Assembly: GCA_031407985.1 (NCBI GenBank)
Contig: JANOJB010000341.1
Location: forward strand, 24,908-88,907
DNA length: 64,000 nt
Direction of reading: 5' to 3'
DNA from: FEN-1088 sp031407985
GTDB taxonomy: Bacteria > Myxococcota_A > Polyangia > Fen-1088
Part shown: one piece after another, positions 27,267 to 36,434 of the stretch
Layout of the letters: each line of letters starts with the position of its first letter
Position numbering within the stretch: the stretch's first letter is position 1
The notes under the pieces: model-generated
What the model was told of the DNA's origin: nothing
Databases searched by the model: none
What the model saw: only the letters and a program-made list of their open reading frames with translations
Position numbers and translations under genes: made by a program

Positions 27267-28211
27267 ATGCGACCGGACGTCAAGCCGAATGATCGTCGCG
27301 TGGGAGTGACGACGGGGATTGCGGCGATCGTTGCGATCGTTGCGATCGCCGCGTCCTTCATGATCCCATCGCCGGCCCGGGCGGACGATCCGCCTGCCAA
27401 GCCGACCAACACCGGACGCCCCCAGCCGCAGTTGCAAATTCCGATCGGCCCCGCGTTCCCGACACGACCCAATGAAGGACGTTATGATTTGGAACGAACC
27501 GCGGATGGCGGATACCACTACCGGGACATTCGGTTCGACGCCCGCGTGGCTCCGGACGGACATGTCACCTTCACCGACGCCCATATGCGCCTGGAGACCC
27601 GTGTCCTGGGCATCCCGCTACGGAAATACGAACGCGGTAGCGATGGACGTCCTTCGCTGGCGGCGGCGCTGAGACAGGTGCTGCGCGGTGATCCCGACCG
27701 GCCCCTGCCCGCATGTGTCGCCAACAACCCGTACCGAAACGATCCGCAGGCGCCGCTGACCAACCCGCACTGGTGTCCGCCGCTGTTGGCCGTGGTGGGC
27801 ACGTTCGATCTGACCGACGAGGTGATGAAGGCGACCGGCCAGGGATGGTATCGATTCGAAAAAGCCAAGTTCCTGTCGGCGACGTTCGAGTTCCGCATCA
27901 AACTGGCGGTGGAACGTCACCGCAAGCTGCTGCGCGAGGCTCTGGCCGAATTGCCGACGCGCCTGGACGGGCTTTGGAATGACCCCGGCTACTCGCAACG
28001 AGAGAAGAAGAGAATCCTGTGCCTCCTGTGGTCGGAAGTGGAACTTCGCGATCCCCAAGCAAGCGCCGCCGCCGACATCATCGTTTCGTGGATTGGCGCG
28101 CGGCTACCAGCGGGCAGTTCGGCCGGCTACTCGCAAGCTGAGATAGCCGCGTGCGGGGGCAACGGCGATCGAGCCTTCGCCCCATACCCGGACCACCATT
28201 CGCCTCCCTAA
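27267..28211 (+). CDS. Exported protein of unknown function
   Basis: 314 residues from ATG 27267. A long signal peptide/anchor (GIAAIVAIVAIAASFMIPSPARA) precedes a mature protein with an N-terminal Pro-rich stretch and a conserved-looking domain (GGYHYRDIRFDARVAPDGHVTFTD, FDLTDEVMKATGQGWYR, LLREALAELPTRLDGLW). Cysteines in ACVANNPY, NPHWCPP and ILCLLW may form disulfides. I have seen similar layouts in myxobacterial genomes but do not recognise a function. It follows the propeller gene by 90 bases and may have its own promoter. Confidence 0.55.
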   Translation: MRPDVKPNDRRVGVTTGIAAIVAIVAIAASFMIPSPARADDPPAKPTNTGRPQPQLQIPIGPAFPTRPNEGRYDLERTADGGYHYRDIRFDARVAPDGHVTFTDAHMRLETRVLGIPLRKYERGSDGRPSLAAALRQVLRGDPDRPLPACVANNPYRNDPQAPLTNPHWCPPLLAVVGTFDLTDEVMKATGQGWYRFEKAKFLSATFEFRIKLAVERHRKLLREALAELPTRLDGLWNDPGYSQREKKRILCLLWSEVELRDPQASAAADIIVSWIGARLPAGSSAGYSQAEIAACGGNGDRAFAPYPDHHSPP

Positions 28212-28248
28212 AAAGCCGCTCGCGAAAATCGAACAGTCCCGCCCGGCC

Positions 28249-29448
28249 TCACACTTGCGCGGGGAAGAGTCTCGGGAAAAGCGCGTCCGCCGACGCCGTG
28301 GAGAAGTTGAGGGCCACCGATCCCTTTGGTGTGTCGGACACCAACAGGCCGACGTCGGTCAACTTGCGTAGCACGTCGCGAGCAGTTCGTTCGGAACGGC
28401 CCGTGATGCGGGCGGCTTCCCCCCGCGGCACGACGCCCCGCCGCAACACCTCCGCCACCAGCGCCGAAGCCGCCTCGCCGCCCCCGACCGGGCCAAGCAC
28501 GTACGCCGCCAACCTTTCGCCGAGATTGTCCAGGCTGAAAAGCTCGCTCATGAAACGGAGTTGGTCGAACGCGACCCGACAGAACCACGTCACGAAGTCG
28601 ACCAGGGCCTCGCGCGACAGGTTGCCGCGACCATCCAGGTCCCCGCGTCGCGGAGCGTCCGCCATGTCCATCATGCGCATGTACTCCCCGGCGTCCTCCA
28701 AGCCACGCGCCAAGCCCCGCGCTATCGACCACAAACCGTGCGCACCGATCCCCGCATGCAAGACCATCGCGTGTGACATCAACCGACTGACACGACCGTT
28801 CCCATCAGAGAAGGGATGAATGAAGTTCAGTCGGTGATGCGCCGCCGCCGCCGCGACGACACGCGCGGCTGGCCCAAGCGCGGCAAAGCGATACCGCTCT
28901 TCGAAATACTCCATGAACGCCGGTACCTGAGCGCTTGACGGCGGCTGATGCCGTCCGACGATGTTGTCGTGACGGGGATCGCTGCGAAACTGGCCCGGCT
29001 CCATGGTGAATGATCCGTCACCGCGCTCGATGCGCATCATGTTCGCGGGTGCGTCCTGGTAGAAGGCGCGATGAACCCAGCGGATGAATTCCTGGGATGC
29101 CGGCTCGGGCAGTTCACCGGCGGCGAATTGTTGATCGATAAGGCGTTGCACGCGAATGTGGGCGCGCGCTTCGATCTGCAAATCACGACGGCCCTCGTCG
29201 GTGTCCAGTTCGTCGCCCAACGCCCGCTCGATGTCGCGCGGGCGCGTGTTGTGACCCTCAATGAGGTTGCTGTAGTAGCAATTCATCACGCGCACGAGCG
29301 AGGCCAAGCTGGCGGCGGTGCGCGGGTGCAGGCGGTATCCGATTGTCGCTGATACACCGACGACTTCGCTTATCAGGTCGGCAAGCGGCGCGGGGTAAAC
29401 ATCGAGCAAACACGGTTCGATGCGCGCGGGTGTCTCTGTCACCACCAT
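28249..29448 (-). CDS. Fic-family AMP transferase with winged-helix C-terminus
   Basis: 399 residues. The catalytic loop is H211PFSDGNGR, the full Fic motif including the histidine. The N-terminal autoinhibitory motif S60-x3-E64-G (SNLIEG) marks a class II Fic, whose glutamate blocks ATP until released. The last ~70 residues (ARITGRSERTARDVLRKLTDVGLL) look like a winged helix, typical of Fic proteins acting as self-regulators. Targets are unknown. It is a single gene with distinctive repeats upstream (29456-29534). Confidence 0.92.
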   Translation of the reverse strand: MVVTETPARIEPCLLDVYPAPLADLISEVVGVSATIGYRLHPRTAASLASLVRVMNCYYSNLIEGHNTRPRDIERALGDELDTDEGRRDLQIEARAHIRVQRLIDQQFAAGELPEPASQEFIRWVHRAFYQDAPANMMRIERGDGSFTMEPGQFRSDPRHDNIVGRHQPPSSAQVPAFMEYFEERYRFAALGPAARVVAAAAAHHRLNFIHPFSDGNGRVSRLMSHAMVLHAGIGAHGLWSIARGLARGLEDAGEYMRMMDMADAPRRGDLDGRGNLSREALVDFVTWFCRVAFDQLRFMSELFSLDNLGERLAAYVLGPVGGGEAASALVAEVLRRGVVPRGEAARITGRSERTARDVLRKLTDVGLLVSDTPKGSVALNFSTASADALFPRLFPAQV

Positions 29449-29455
29449 GGGGGAA

Positions 29456-29534
29456 TTGCCGATCTTGTGATCCTAGATTGCCGATCGTGTGCCAGCCTAA
29501 ACTATCATAAGTTATGTAGTTTTAGTGATAGTTT
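29456..29534. promoter_or_regulatory. Direct and inverted repeats upstream of the fic gene
   Basis: TTGCCGATCTTGTG (29456-29469) and TTGCCGATCGTGTG (29478-29491) repeat 22 bases apart, about two helical turns. A perfect 9-base inverted repeat, AAACTATCA (29499-29507) and TGATAGTTT (29526-29534), follows in unusually AT-rich DNA. The palindrome CATAAGTTATG (29506-29516) lies between the arms. This is the likely promoter/operator of the fic gene; the Fic winged helix may be its ligand (inference). Confidence 0.55.
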
Positions 29535-29615
29535 GGACTAAATAGCCGATTTGTTCTGCCGATCTGTAGGCGGTCGTATCGAAGGTTTTTCTACCCCCAC
29601 CGACCGCGCGTGAGA

Positions 29616-31964
29616 TCAGCGAGATCGCGACGACCGGCCGCGGCGCTTCCCGGCAATCGCCAGGGCAACGCCGGCCGCCAGCAGGGACCAAAGAACACCG
29701 CTTGCCCGGCCCTGCCGCATGGGCGCAACCACCGCACACGATCCCTCGGTTGGCACCTTGGTGGACGGTGGAGCCAACGCTTCGGGAACGTCGTCCAGTT
29801 GCTGAAGATAGGCCACCAACTGATCTAGTTCCGTGGGCGTCAAATTGCTGGTCCGGCCCATCCGATCGCCGGGATTGTACTTCGTGAAGATTTCCAACAG
29901 CGTCGCCGCGCGACCGTCGTGATAATAGGGCGCCGTCTCCCAGATGCCCTTCAGCGTCGGGGTATCGATGCCCGTCAACTTCCCGAACAGCCGCGATCCG
30001 GATGTGGGCAACAACGTCCCGACGTCGTACAGGATATTGCTGGAGCTGTCCGTAAACTCGGGGCCCGAGTGGCAAACCGCGCATCCGGCCCGAACAAATA
30101 TCTTTCTTCCCTCCAGCGCATCCTTGGTGAAACTTCCATCGGGGTTGCGAAAGGGACTGCGCGACACCTTGTCCATCGACGCGAAGAATGCGGCCAACGC
30201 GTCCAGTTCCCGGCTGACACCGGCCGCCGGGGCGCTGAACGGATCATAGTGACCATCGGCACCACGACGGGCGACAAATTCCGGCTCGGCCATGAAGCCG
30301 GTTCCCCCAAAATCACTGCGAATGTCGCGTTCAAAATCCTGAATCTCGTCGAAATTTCCGCTCCAGTGAACACGCCCGTCACCAGTGCCCCGAACTCCCA
30401 GCAGGGACTTCGTGTTGCGCAATCCTTCGCCCCGATCGGAAAAATCCCAGACGCGACCATCGCTGAATCCGCCAAAGTGGCAGGACACGCAGCTCATGTA
30501 TCCCGCGTGCCCCATGCGGGTGTCGGCCGCGTTGAAGAAGATCTTCTTGCCGAGCAACAGCTGGTCGGACAGGGGTTCGACATCGATGGTCCGAATGCGG
30601 ATCATGGCCTCGGGGGCGGTGTGATCCGCCGACGACAGGGACGATGTCACGTCGTAGACGACCACTTCGCGCGACAGGAAGGCGTGCACGAACAGTTTTC
30701 CGTCTGGCGTCAGCACCAGACCGTCCGGCGCATTTCCAACGTCCCTGATGCCGCTGATTTGCTCGGCGCTGTAGGCGTCCATGATGCCTATCCAGTTGCT
30801 GGGCTGGATCAGCACGAAGCCATAGTCCCCCAGCGGCGAGAACGCCACGGACACGGGCGTGGCGCGGTTGTCAACGTCCTGGCGCTTGGTCAGGACTTCC
30901 TGTTCGGTCTTGAGATCGATTGTACAAACGACCGGACGAACGAAATTGTCTTGGGTCATGGGCAGGCCGTCGCGGTGCAAGCCGCGCGCGACATTGTCTT
31001 TTTTGGCCGTAACCCACGCCTGGGTTCCGTCGGGAGAAATGGTTGCAACCGACACGTAGTTCGGAACCCCTCGGCCCGAAGACTGGGTGTCGGGCCCCTT
31101 GTCGAACGCCAGTGAGATGGTGTTCGACAGCGTGAAGGTCTGGGGCGACACAACCCAAACCTCGCCATGATCAGAGGGAGACAGGAACCGCGTCACGAAG
31201 ATGCGTCCGTCGGCCGCCACCGAAACCCCCGCCGGCGTGGGGCCAAGCGCCAGCTCTCGTGCGACCTGCCGAGACGTGGGATTGATCTCGAGCAACTTGC
31301 CGGTGGCGAACAATGAGACATAGGCCATCCCCGAGGGGCCAAACACCAGGGAATGCGGTTGCGAGGCATAAGGCAGGGCGATCCGCGTCTTGATGTCGCC
31401 GGAATCGGGATCGAGTACGACGATCTCGTCTGACATCTGGTTGGCGACCCAGATCGTTCCGTCGGCCGCCTGCGCCAGAAAATGCGGGGTTTTCCCCACG
31501 GCGATCTCACGCACCCGTTTCAATTGCACGGTGTCGATGACGCTGACGCTGTTGCTGTCCGGGTTGACGTGCCACACGCGGTGCCGTGTGGCGTCGTGGA
31601 TGATGCTCGAGGAATTGCTGGGCGGCTTGGCGGTGGGCGGGCTAAAAATGGTCACCACGGCGGTGGCGCTGGTACGGGCGGCGTCGTCCTCGGCCAGCAC
31701 GTTGATCGTGTAGTGCCCAACTTCCTGATAGGTGTGCGCGAGTTGCGTTTGGGGGGTCGCGGCCGGCGTGGTGCCATCACCGAAGTTCCACGTGTAGGTC
31801 ACGGCGCCCACGGCATCCACGGTGCCGGCAACGCGAAACGTCTGTGCCTCTCCAACAACGATCGGCGCGGTCGGCGCCAAAGTGATCGTGAGGGCCGCTG
31901 CCGAACGTGAACCGAGAAGAGCGACCAGCGCGGCCCCCATCACGGCGATGGGGAGCCTTTTCAT
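29616..31964 (-). CDS. PKD + YVTN beta-propeller + diheme peroxidase-like (MauG/CcpA-type) secreted protein
   Basis: 782 residues starting at ATG 31964, which overlaps the upstream stop (ATGA). Order: signal peptide, PKD domain (~30-115, YTWNFGDGTTPAA), YVTN/NHL-like beta-propeller (~120-470), then a cytochrome c peroxidase-like region with two haem motifs at C492 (CVSCH) and C628 (CAVCH). It ends in a transmembrane helix and basic tail (GVLWSLLAAGVALAIAGKRRG), resembling a sorting tail without the GC motif. It is probably a surface electron-transfer protein, last of a three-gene operon. Confidence 0.82.
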   Translation of the reverse strand: MKRLPIAVMGAALVALLGSRSAAALTITLAPTAPIVVGEAQTFRVAGTVDAVGAVTYTWNFGDGTTPAATPQTQLAHTYQEVGHYTINVLAEDDAARTSATAVVTIFSPPTAKPPSNSSSIIHDATRHRVWHVNPDSNSVSVIDTVQLKRVREIAVGKTPHFLAQAADGTIWVANQMSDEIVVLDPDSGDIKTRIALPYASQPHSLVFGPSGMAYVSLFATGKLLEINPTSRQVARELALGPTPAGVSVAADGRIFVTRFLSPSDHGEVWVVSPQTFTLSNTISLAFDKGPDTQSSGRGVPNYVSVATISPDGTQAWVTAKKDNVARGLHRDGLPMTQDNFVRPVVCTIDLKTEQEVLTKRQDVDNRATPVSVAFSPLGDYGFVLIQPSNWIGIMDAYSAEQISGIRDVGNAPDGLVLTPDGKLFVHAFLSREVVVYDVTSSLSSADHTAPEAMIRIRTIDVEPLSDQLLLGKKIFFNAADTRMGHAGYMSCVSCHFGGFSDGRVWDFSDRGEGLRNTKSLLGVRGTGDGRVHWSGNFDEIQDFERDIRSDFGGTGFMAEPEFVARRGADGHYDPFSAPAAGVSRELDALAAFFASMDKVSRSPFRNPDGSFTKDALEGRKIFVRAGCAVCHSGPEFTDSSSNILYDVGTLLPTSGSRLFGKLTGIDTPTLKGIWETAPYYHDGRAATLLEIFTKYNPGDRMGRTSNLTPTELDQLVAYLQQLDDVPEALAPPSTKVPTEGSCAVVAPMRQGRASGVLWSLLAAGVALAIAGKRRGRSSRSR

Positions 31965-33907
31965 TGGCGGGTGACCACCTTGGGCCGACGCCGGCTCCTA
32001 CGCGCGCCCATCCCCAGGGCCAGGGCCAGGGAAAGGAACGGCAAGACCGCGGTGGGGTCGGACCCGCCAGGGACGCTGCAACCACAGCCCCCGCCGGCGG
32101 TAGCGCCAGGAACACCGGCTCCGCCGCTGCTGGAGCCGACACCACCGCTGCCCGTCGAGGGAACCGAACCACCGGTGGAGGCCACGCTACCTCCGGTGGA
32201 TACCACCGTGAGGCCACCAGTGCCGCCCACGGTGCCGCCCGTTCCCCCGCCGCTGATCCCACCTGACACCGCGCCGCCCGTGGATCCAAGCGCGCCTCCA
32301 GTCGCGGTCGCGCCTCCGGTCGCGGTCGCCCCTCCCGTCGAGCCTCCACTGGCGTTACCACCAGTGCCGGCGGCGGCGCCCCCGGTGCCCCTGCCACCTG
32401 CCCCGCCGCTTCCCGTGACAGTCCCTCCGCCCGCCCCGCCCGCCCCGATCGTCAGTGAAGCGCCGGTGGAGAAACGAGAGATTGCCGCCGTCTGGAGGCT
32501 GTTGCCCACAAGGTCCTTCAAACCACCGGCGACCACGACGACTTCGTACGTTGTGTTTGCTTCAAGCGGTGCTTTGGGGCCAAACGAAATCGCATTGAAG
32601 GACGACTTGCTGAACGTCCCCTCCAACGCGGTTCCGCCGCTTTTTCGCACGAGGATGTTCGCGGCGTTCACGGTGCCGAGGTCCAGGTCCTCCGAAAAGA
32701 AGACCGTGACCCGGGTCGTCAAAGGCTGTTTCGTTTCACCGTCGAGGGGATAGACCTTAGCCACCTCCGGAGGTGCCGTGTCCGGCGCCATGCTGTGCGG
32801 GATCAGGGCGGCGCCGGTCGCGTGATCGTTGCCGAGGTACACCAGGTTGCCCAGAATGGTGGCGAAATCAAAGTCGCCACCCACGGCCGCGGGATCGGTG
32901 CCGCGTCCCACTTGCACGATGCTGGCTTCGTTGCGAACGTCCCATTTCTTGTAGCCTTCGGCCGATTGTCCGCAGACAACAAATCCGCTTTGAACGGTGC
33001 AGTAGCCGCCGCGATCCGTCCCGGACGTTTTCCGCGCCAGCGTTGTGATCGCGGTGGGAGTCCATTTCATGAATAGGTAGTCGCCGTTGGTTCCAGGAGC
33101 GTAGATGCGGTCCCCGACGACCACCGCCGCATACAGGCTGGAAGGCAACGTTGTCGTGGTCAGCAGGAATGGCGCCCTCGGATTCCCCACATCCACAATC
33201 GACACGCCCGTGGTCGGTTGGTCCATGCCCAGGACGACCAGATAGTTGCCGGCGGCGAAAACGGGCCCGATGCGAAAGTTACCCATGACACCGGTCGCTA
33301 CCCGTGTGACCAACGTCGGCGCCGCCGGATCGGTGGCATCAACGATGTAAACACCATTGCCCGTGCCCGCGACAAACAGGTACGGATAGGTCCACGAAAG
33401 CATCCAGGAGGCGTTGTCGTAGTCACCGCGATTCACGCCCGCCAGGGCCAATGAACTGACGTATTTCGGATTCAGGGGATCGGTGAAGTCGTAGAACATG
33501 ACTCCCGAGATGGTCTGAAGCGCCACGATGTCCTTGCCATTGATCATCGCGACCGGCATCGAGTGGATCTCACGGCCCGTAGCCAACTCGGGAGTCCCGG
33601 TGACCGACTTCAGCAGTTTCGGACTTCTGGGATTCGCGACGTCGAAAATGTGGATGCCCAGCGGCGGAGCCCCACTGTCGACGGACGCGATAACGATCAG
33701 ATAGCCGTGCAACATCAGAACGGTGTTGCTGCCGGTTGGCCCGGAGGGAAACTTCCCGGCCCCACTGGGCCCAAATGTGGAAATCGGCTTTTCCAGTTCC
33801 TGTGCCGTATAGGTGAGATTCCCCAGCCCCTGGGCCTGGACGATGGCGGGGAGAAAGGCCGCCGCCAAGAACGCCGCAACAGCAAGGACGCGGGAGTAAC
33901 ACTTCAT
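31961..33907 (-). CDS. LVIVD-repeat protein with Ig-like domain and MYXO-CTERM tail
   Basis: ATG 33907 is chosen for the signal peptide (AVAAFLAAAFLPAIVQA) and TAGGAGG upstream, which overlaps the stop of the preceding gene. 648 residues: an N-terminal propeller with LVIVD-like blades (LGIHIFDVANPRSPKLL, GVYIVDATDPAAPTLV, GVSIVDVGNPRAPFLL), a Big_5-type Ig domain (VYPLDGETKQPLTTRVTVFFSED), a Gly/Thr/Ser linker, then CGCSVPGG, a hydrophobic helix and RRSRRRP. That tail matches MYXO-CTERM sorting signals, so the protein is expected at the outer surface. Function unknown. Confidence 0.8.
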   Translation of the reverse strand: MKCYSRVLAVAAFLAAAFLPAIVQAQGLGNLTYTAQELEKPISTFGPSGAGKFPSGPTGSNTVLMLHGYLIVIASVDSGAPPLGIHIFDVANPRSPKLLKSVTGTPELATGREIHSMPVAMINGKDIVALQTISGVMFYDFTDPLNPKYVSSLALAGVNRGDYDNASWMLSWTYPYLFVAGTGNGVYIVDATDPAAPTLVTRVATGVMGNFRIGPVFAAGNYLVVLGMDQPTTGVSIVDVGNPRAPFLLTTTTLPSSLYAAVVVGDRIYAPGTNGDYLFMKWTPTAITTLARKTSGTDRGGYCTVQSGFVVCGQSAEGYKKWDVRNEASIVQVGRGTDPAAVGGDFDFATILGNLVYLGNDHATGAALIPHSMAPDTAPPEVAKVYPLDGETKQPLTTRVTVFFSEDLDLGTVNAANILVRKSGGTALEGTFSKSSFNAISFGPKAPLEANTTYEVVVVAGGLKDLVGNSLQTAAISRFSTGASLTIGAGGAGGGTVTGSGGAGGRGTGGAAAGTGGNASGGSTGGATATGGATATGGALGSTGGAVSGGISGGGTGGTVGGTGGLTVVSTGGSVASTGGSVPSTGSGGVGSSSGGAGVPGATAGGGCGCSVPGGSDPTAVLPFLSLALALGMGARRSRRRPKVVTRQ

Positions 33908-33918
33908 CGGGATGCCTC

Positions 33919-35307
33919 CTACCGAATGACGTAGACGTTCGTGATCTGACGCGCCTGAGCCTGGGTGCCCCACCTCCAAACGATCGTGTCCTGAGGCGTG
34001 ATTTCAATGATGTGAGGACGATTGAGGTCGGCGGTATTCGTAATGTGACCTAGCCAGTTCGCGACCACGAAGTTGCCGTTCGACAAACGCATGAAACCCG
34101 AGAAAAAGTCCAGTTCGGGAAACTTGGTCTTGGTGCCCACCGTCCTGACCTTCGTCTTCGCGGCGTCGAATTCCACCACCGTCGACGGCTCGCCGGTCGT
34201 GGCGTAGGCGCCCCCGCCTTCCCGCCACCACACGGCGTACCCCTTGGTATTCAACCCCAAGTTGGCGGTCCAAAGCTGGGTCCCCGTCGCGCTCACCTGG
34301 AAAACGTCATCCAGCTTCGAGAACCAGTACGTACCGTCGGCGGGATTTCGGTTGATGGCGCGCAGGTCATCGGTTCCGTTCGGAAGCATGAACCCGCCGG
34401 TCCGAACGCCCGCGTTGTTGACGATGATGATCTGGGTAATGGTTCCCAGCGCCGTCGTCTGCATCGACGGATCAGCTGGGTTCGGTATGCGGACGGCGCC
34501 GCTGACGTTGGTCTGATTCATGACCCTGCGCAGGTTGGTGCCGTTTACGACATCGAACTCGCCGAATCCTCTGTTCAGATTGACCAACACCGCCTTGCCG
34601 GTCATCGCCATGGGGTTGTCGACGATCTCTATGGTTCGGGGCGAATTCACCCCCGTATCACCCACCGGTACCGCCCAGACGATCCCGGCGACAGCGGCTT
34701 TGGAAGCATCGAACTCGTTGACATACAACAGCCGGTTGTTCGCATTGTCGCTGGCGTAAAACTCGTGACAGATTTGGCCCGCTGGTTTGGGGCAAACGGC
34801 GGTGCTTGACCCACCCGTACCGATGACGCCACCTGTCCCGCGCCCGCCGGTCCCGGTGCCGCCGGTCCCTACCCGGCCCCCGGTACCAGTTGAGCTACCG
34901 CCCGTCCCGGGGCCCACGACGCCGCCCGTGCCTGCCGAGCTACCACCTGTAGCGACCGAACCACCGCCCGTGCCTACTGACACACCACCTGTCCCGGAAC
35001 CGACAACTCCACCGCTGCCAGGACCCGCGATGCCGCCGCTGCCGCTTCCGCCGCTGCCTGATGCTGACCCGCCCGTGCCGACCGGACCGCCCCCGCCTGT
35101 TCCACTGACGCCGCCAGAGGCATTCCCGCTACCGCCGGACGATCCCAAGGCACCACCTGTATCTGTCCCCGGCGCGCCACCGGTTTCGAACGCGCTTCCC
35201 GAGGACGTGCAGCCTGCGGCGGCGGACACCACCGCGAGCGCCACGAGGGAACACGTCCAACGATCCAAGCCAAACACACCACCGCGGGGGGAGAATCTAT
35301 CGGTCAT
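33919..35307 (-). CDS. Lipoprotein with Gly-rich linker and six-bladed-like beta-propeller
   Basis: 462 residues. Lipobox SAAAGC after a hydrophobic core. Residues ~35-165 are GTGG/SGG-type linker. The C-terminal ~295 residues form a propeller-like domain (NNRLLYVNEFDASKAAVAGIVWAVP, GGFMLPNGTDDLRAINRNPADGTYWFSKLDDVF, FMRLSNGNFVVANWLGH, TIVWRWGTQAQARQ). It is a paralogue of the cytoplasmic propeller at 26256. First gene of the operon 35307-29616; a GGAA-N6-TTC repeat (35322-35335) lies just before its start codon. Confidence 0.75.
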   Translation of the reverse strand: MTDRFSPRGGVFGLDRWTCSLVALAVVSAAAGCTSSGSAFETGGAPGTDTGGALGSSGGSGNASGGVSGTGGGGPVGTGGSASGSGGSGSGGIAGPGSGGVVGSGTGGVSVGTGGGSVATGGSSAGTGGVVGPGTGGSSTGTGGRVGTGGTGTGGRGTGGVIGTGGSSTAVCPKPAGQICHEFYASDNANNRLLYVNEFDASKAAVAGIVWAVPVGDTGVNSPRTIEIVDNPMAMTGKAVLVNLNRGFGEFDVVNGTNLRRVMNQTNVSGAVRIPNPADPSMQTTALGTITQIIIVNNAGVRTGGFMLPNGTDDLRAINRNPADGTYWFSKLDDVFQVSATGTQLWTANLGLNTKGYAVWWREGGGAYATTGEPSTVVEFDAAKTKVRTVGTKTKFPELDFFSGFMRLSNGNFVVANWLGHITNTADLNRPHIIEITPQDTIVWRWGTQAQARQITNVYVIR

Positions 35308-35635
35308 GTTGCCAGCCTTTCGGAATGTTCATTCGACGGGCCACCCAAGACCACGTCAGCATGCAAAGGGCGCCAGCGGCCAAATTTTGCTGTCGCGGGG
35401 CGATTTCTCTGCATTCCGCCTGTCGCCCCCCGACACCGAAAAAGGAATTTAAATTCTCACTTCCTTTTCTGGTAGAATTTCTATTCTCACATGACAACCT
35501 TGTCAATCCCCATTCTTCGCGCCCGGCACCGGCTTGCTCCCTTACGCCCTCCGCGCGGGTGCCGCGTTGTGTTGGCGCTGTCGTATGGCAGTAGCGAACC
35601 TGAGAAATGTGGACCATCGGGTGGGAGACCGTGCC
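35308..35635. promoter_or_regulatory. 328-base divergent spacer with operator sites B0, B1 and B2
   Basis: No gene lies here. GGAATGTTCATTCG (35322-35335) sits 15 bases before the start of the minus-strand propeller gene. GGAATTTAAATTCT (35444-35457) and AGAATTTCTATTCT (35474-35487), 30 bases apart, lie mid-spacer; the last is a perfect inverted repeat. All follow (A/G)GAAT-N4-ATTC(T/C). The spacer separates the propeller/LVIVD/diheme operon from an SDR gene, so it probably controls both. The RpiR-family protein at 37588 is the suggested binder. Confidence 0.6.
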
Positions 35636-36361
35636 ATGCGCTTCGCCGGTAAGGCCGCGCTGATCACGGGGGGCTCGTCGGGAATCGGTTGGGGTATCGC
35701 CGAGGCACTGGCCGACGACGGGGCCGACGTCGTCGTTACGGGACTAACCCGTGAGGAGGCAGGAACGGCGACCGAGCGCGCGGCGGGCCGGTCCATTCGC
35801 GCGGTGCAGCTGGATGTAACCGACGCGGCCGCCGTCAGCGGGTTTGTGGCGGACCTTCCGCGCCTGAACGTTCTGGTCAATTGCGCGGGAACCATTCGCC
35901 GTCGCGATGAATACGACGTCACCGTCTTCGAACACGTCATAGCCGTGAACCTGACGGGAACGATGCGCATGTGCCAGGCGACCCGCGGCCTCCTTGCCAC
36001 GGCGGCGGGCGCCATCGTGAACATCGGGTCGATGTACAGCTTCTTCGGCGCCGCTCACGCGCCCGGCTACGCCGCATCCAAGGGGGCGATCGTTCAATTG
36101 ACGAAATCGCTGGCGCGCGAGTACGCACCGCAAGGTATTCGCGTCAACGCCGTGGCACCCGGCTGGATCAAGACACGAATCACCGAGCCGGTGTTCTCGG
36201 ATCCGGCCCGCAGCGCGCCCATCGTCGATCGCACGCCGCTGGGACGCTGGGGCGAACCTGGCGACGTCGCGGGCCCCGTGTTGTTTCTCTGTTCCGCCGC
36301 GGCGGCGTTCGTCACGGGCGTTGTTTTGCCCGTCGACGGCGGCTACCTATTGACCGGGTGA
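35636..36361 (+). CDS. SDR-family oxidoreductase
   Basis: 241 residues from ATG 35636, with GGGAGA at 35623-35628. Classical SDR features: TGGSSGIGWGIAEAL cofactor motif, NCAG, catalytic Ser (GSMYSF), Y-x3-K (YAASK), and GRWGEPGDVAGPVLFLCSAAAAFVTG. It is an NAD(P)-dependent alcohol/ketone enzyme. Resemblance to sugar-acid dehydrogenases such as KduD-like proteins is loose. Operators B1/B2 upstream tie it to the catabolic regulon. Substrate unknown. Confidence 0.88.
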   Translation: MRFAGKAALITGGSSGIGWGIAEALADDGADVVVTGLTREEAGTATERAAGRSIRAVQLDVTDAAAVSGFVADLPRLNVLVNCAGTIRRRDEYDVTVFEHVIAVNLTGTMRMCQATRGLLATAAGAIVNIGSMYSFFGAAHAPGYAASKGAIVQLTKSLAREYAPQGIRVNAVAPGWIKTRITEPVFSDPARSAPIVDRTPLGRWGEPGDVAGPVLFLCSAAAAFVTGVVLPVDGGYLLTG

Positions 36362-36382
36362 CGGGGCAGAGACAGGCACCAT

Positions 36383-36425
36383 GGAATGAAAATTCCCACA
36401 TTGAAATGCTCCGAATTTATGTTCT
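36383..36425. promoter_or_regulatory. Operator pair C, upstream of the transaldolase gene
   Basis: GGAATGAAAATTCC (36383-36396) is a perfect GGAA-N6-TTCC palindrome. CGAATTTATGTTCT (36412-36425) is an imperfect copy 29 bases further on. The second site ends 9 bases before the transaldolase start codon at 36435, where a ribosome binding site would normally be. Protein bound here would block expression. Confidence 0.6.
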
Positions 36426-36434
36426 ACTGACCTC

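Noticed and set aside
29919..31115. 398-codon plus-strand open frame
   Set aside because: Antisense to the diheme/propeller gene whose haem motifs and domains are unmistakable.
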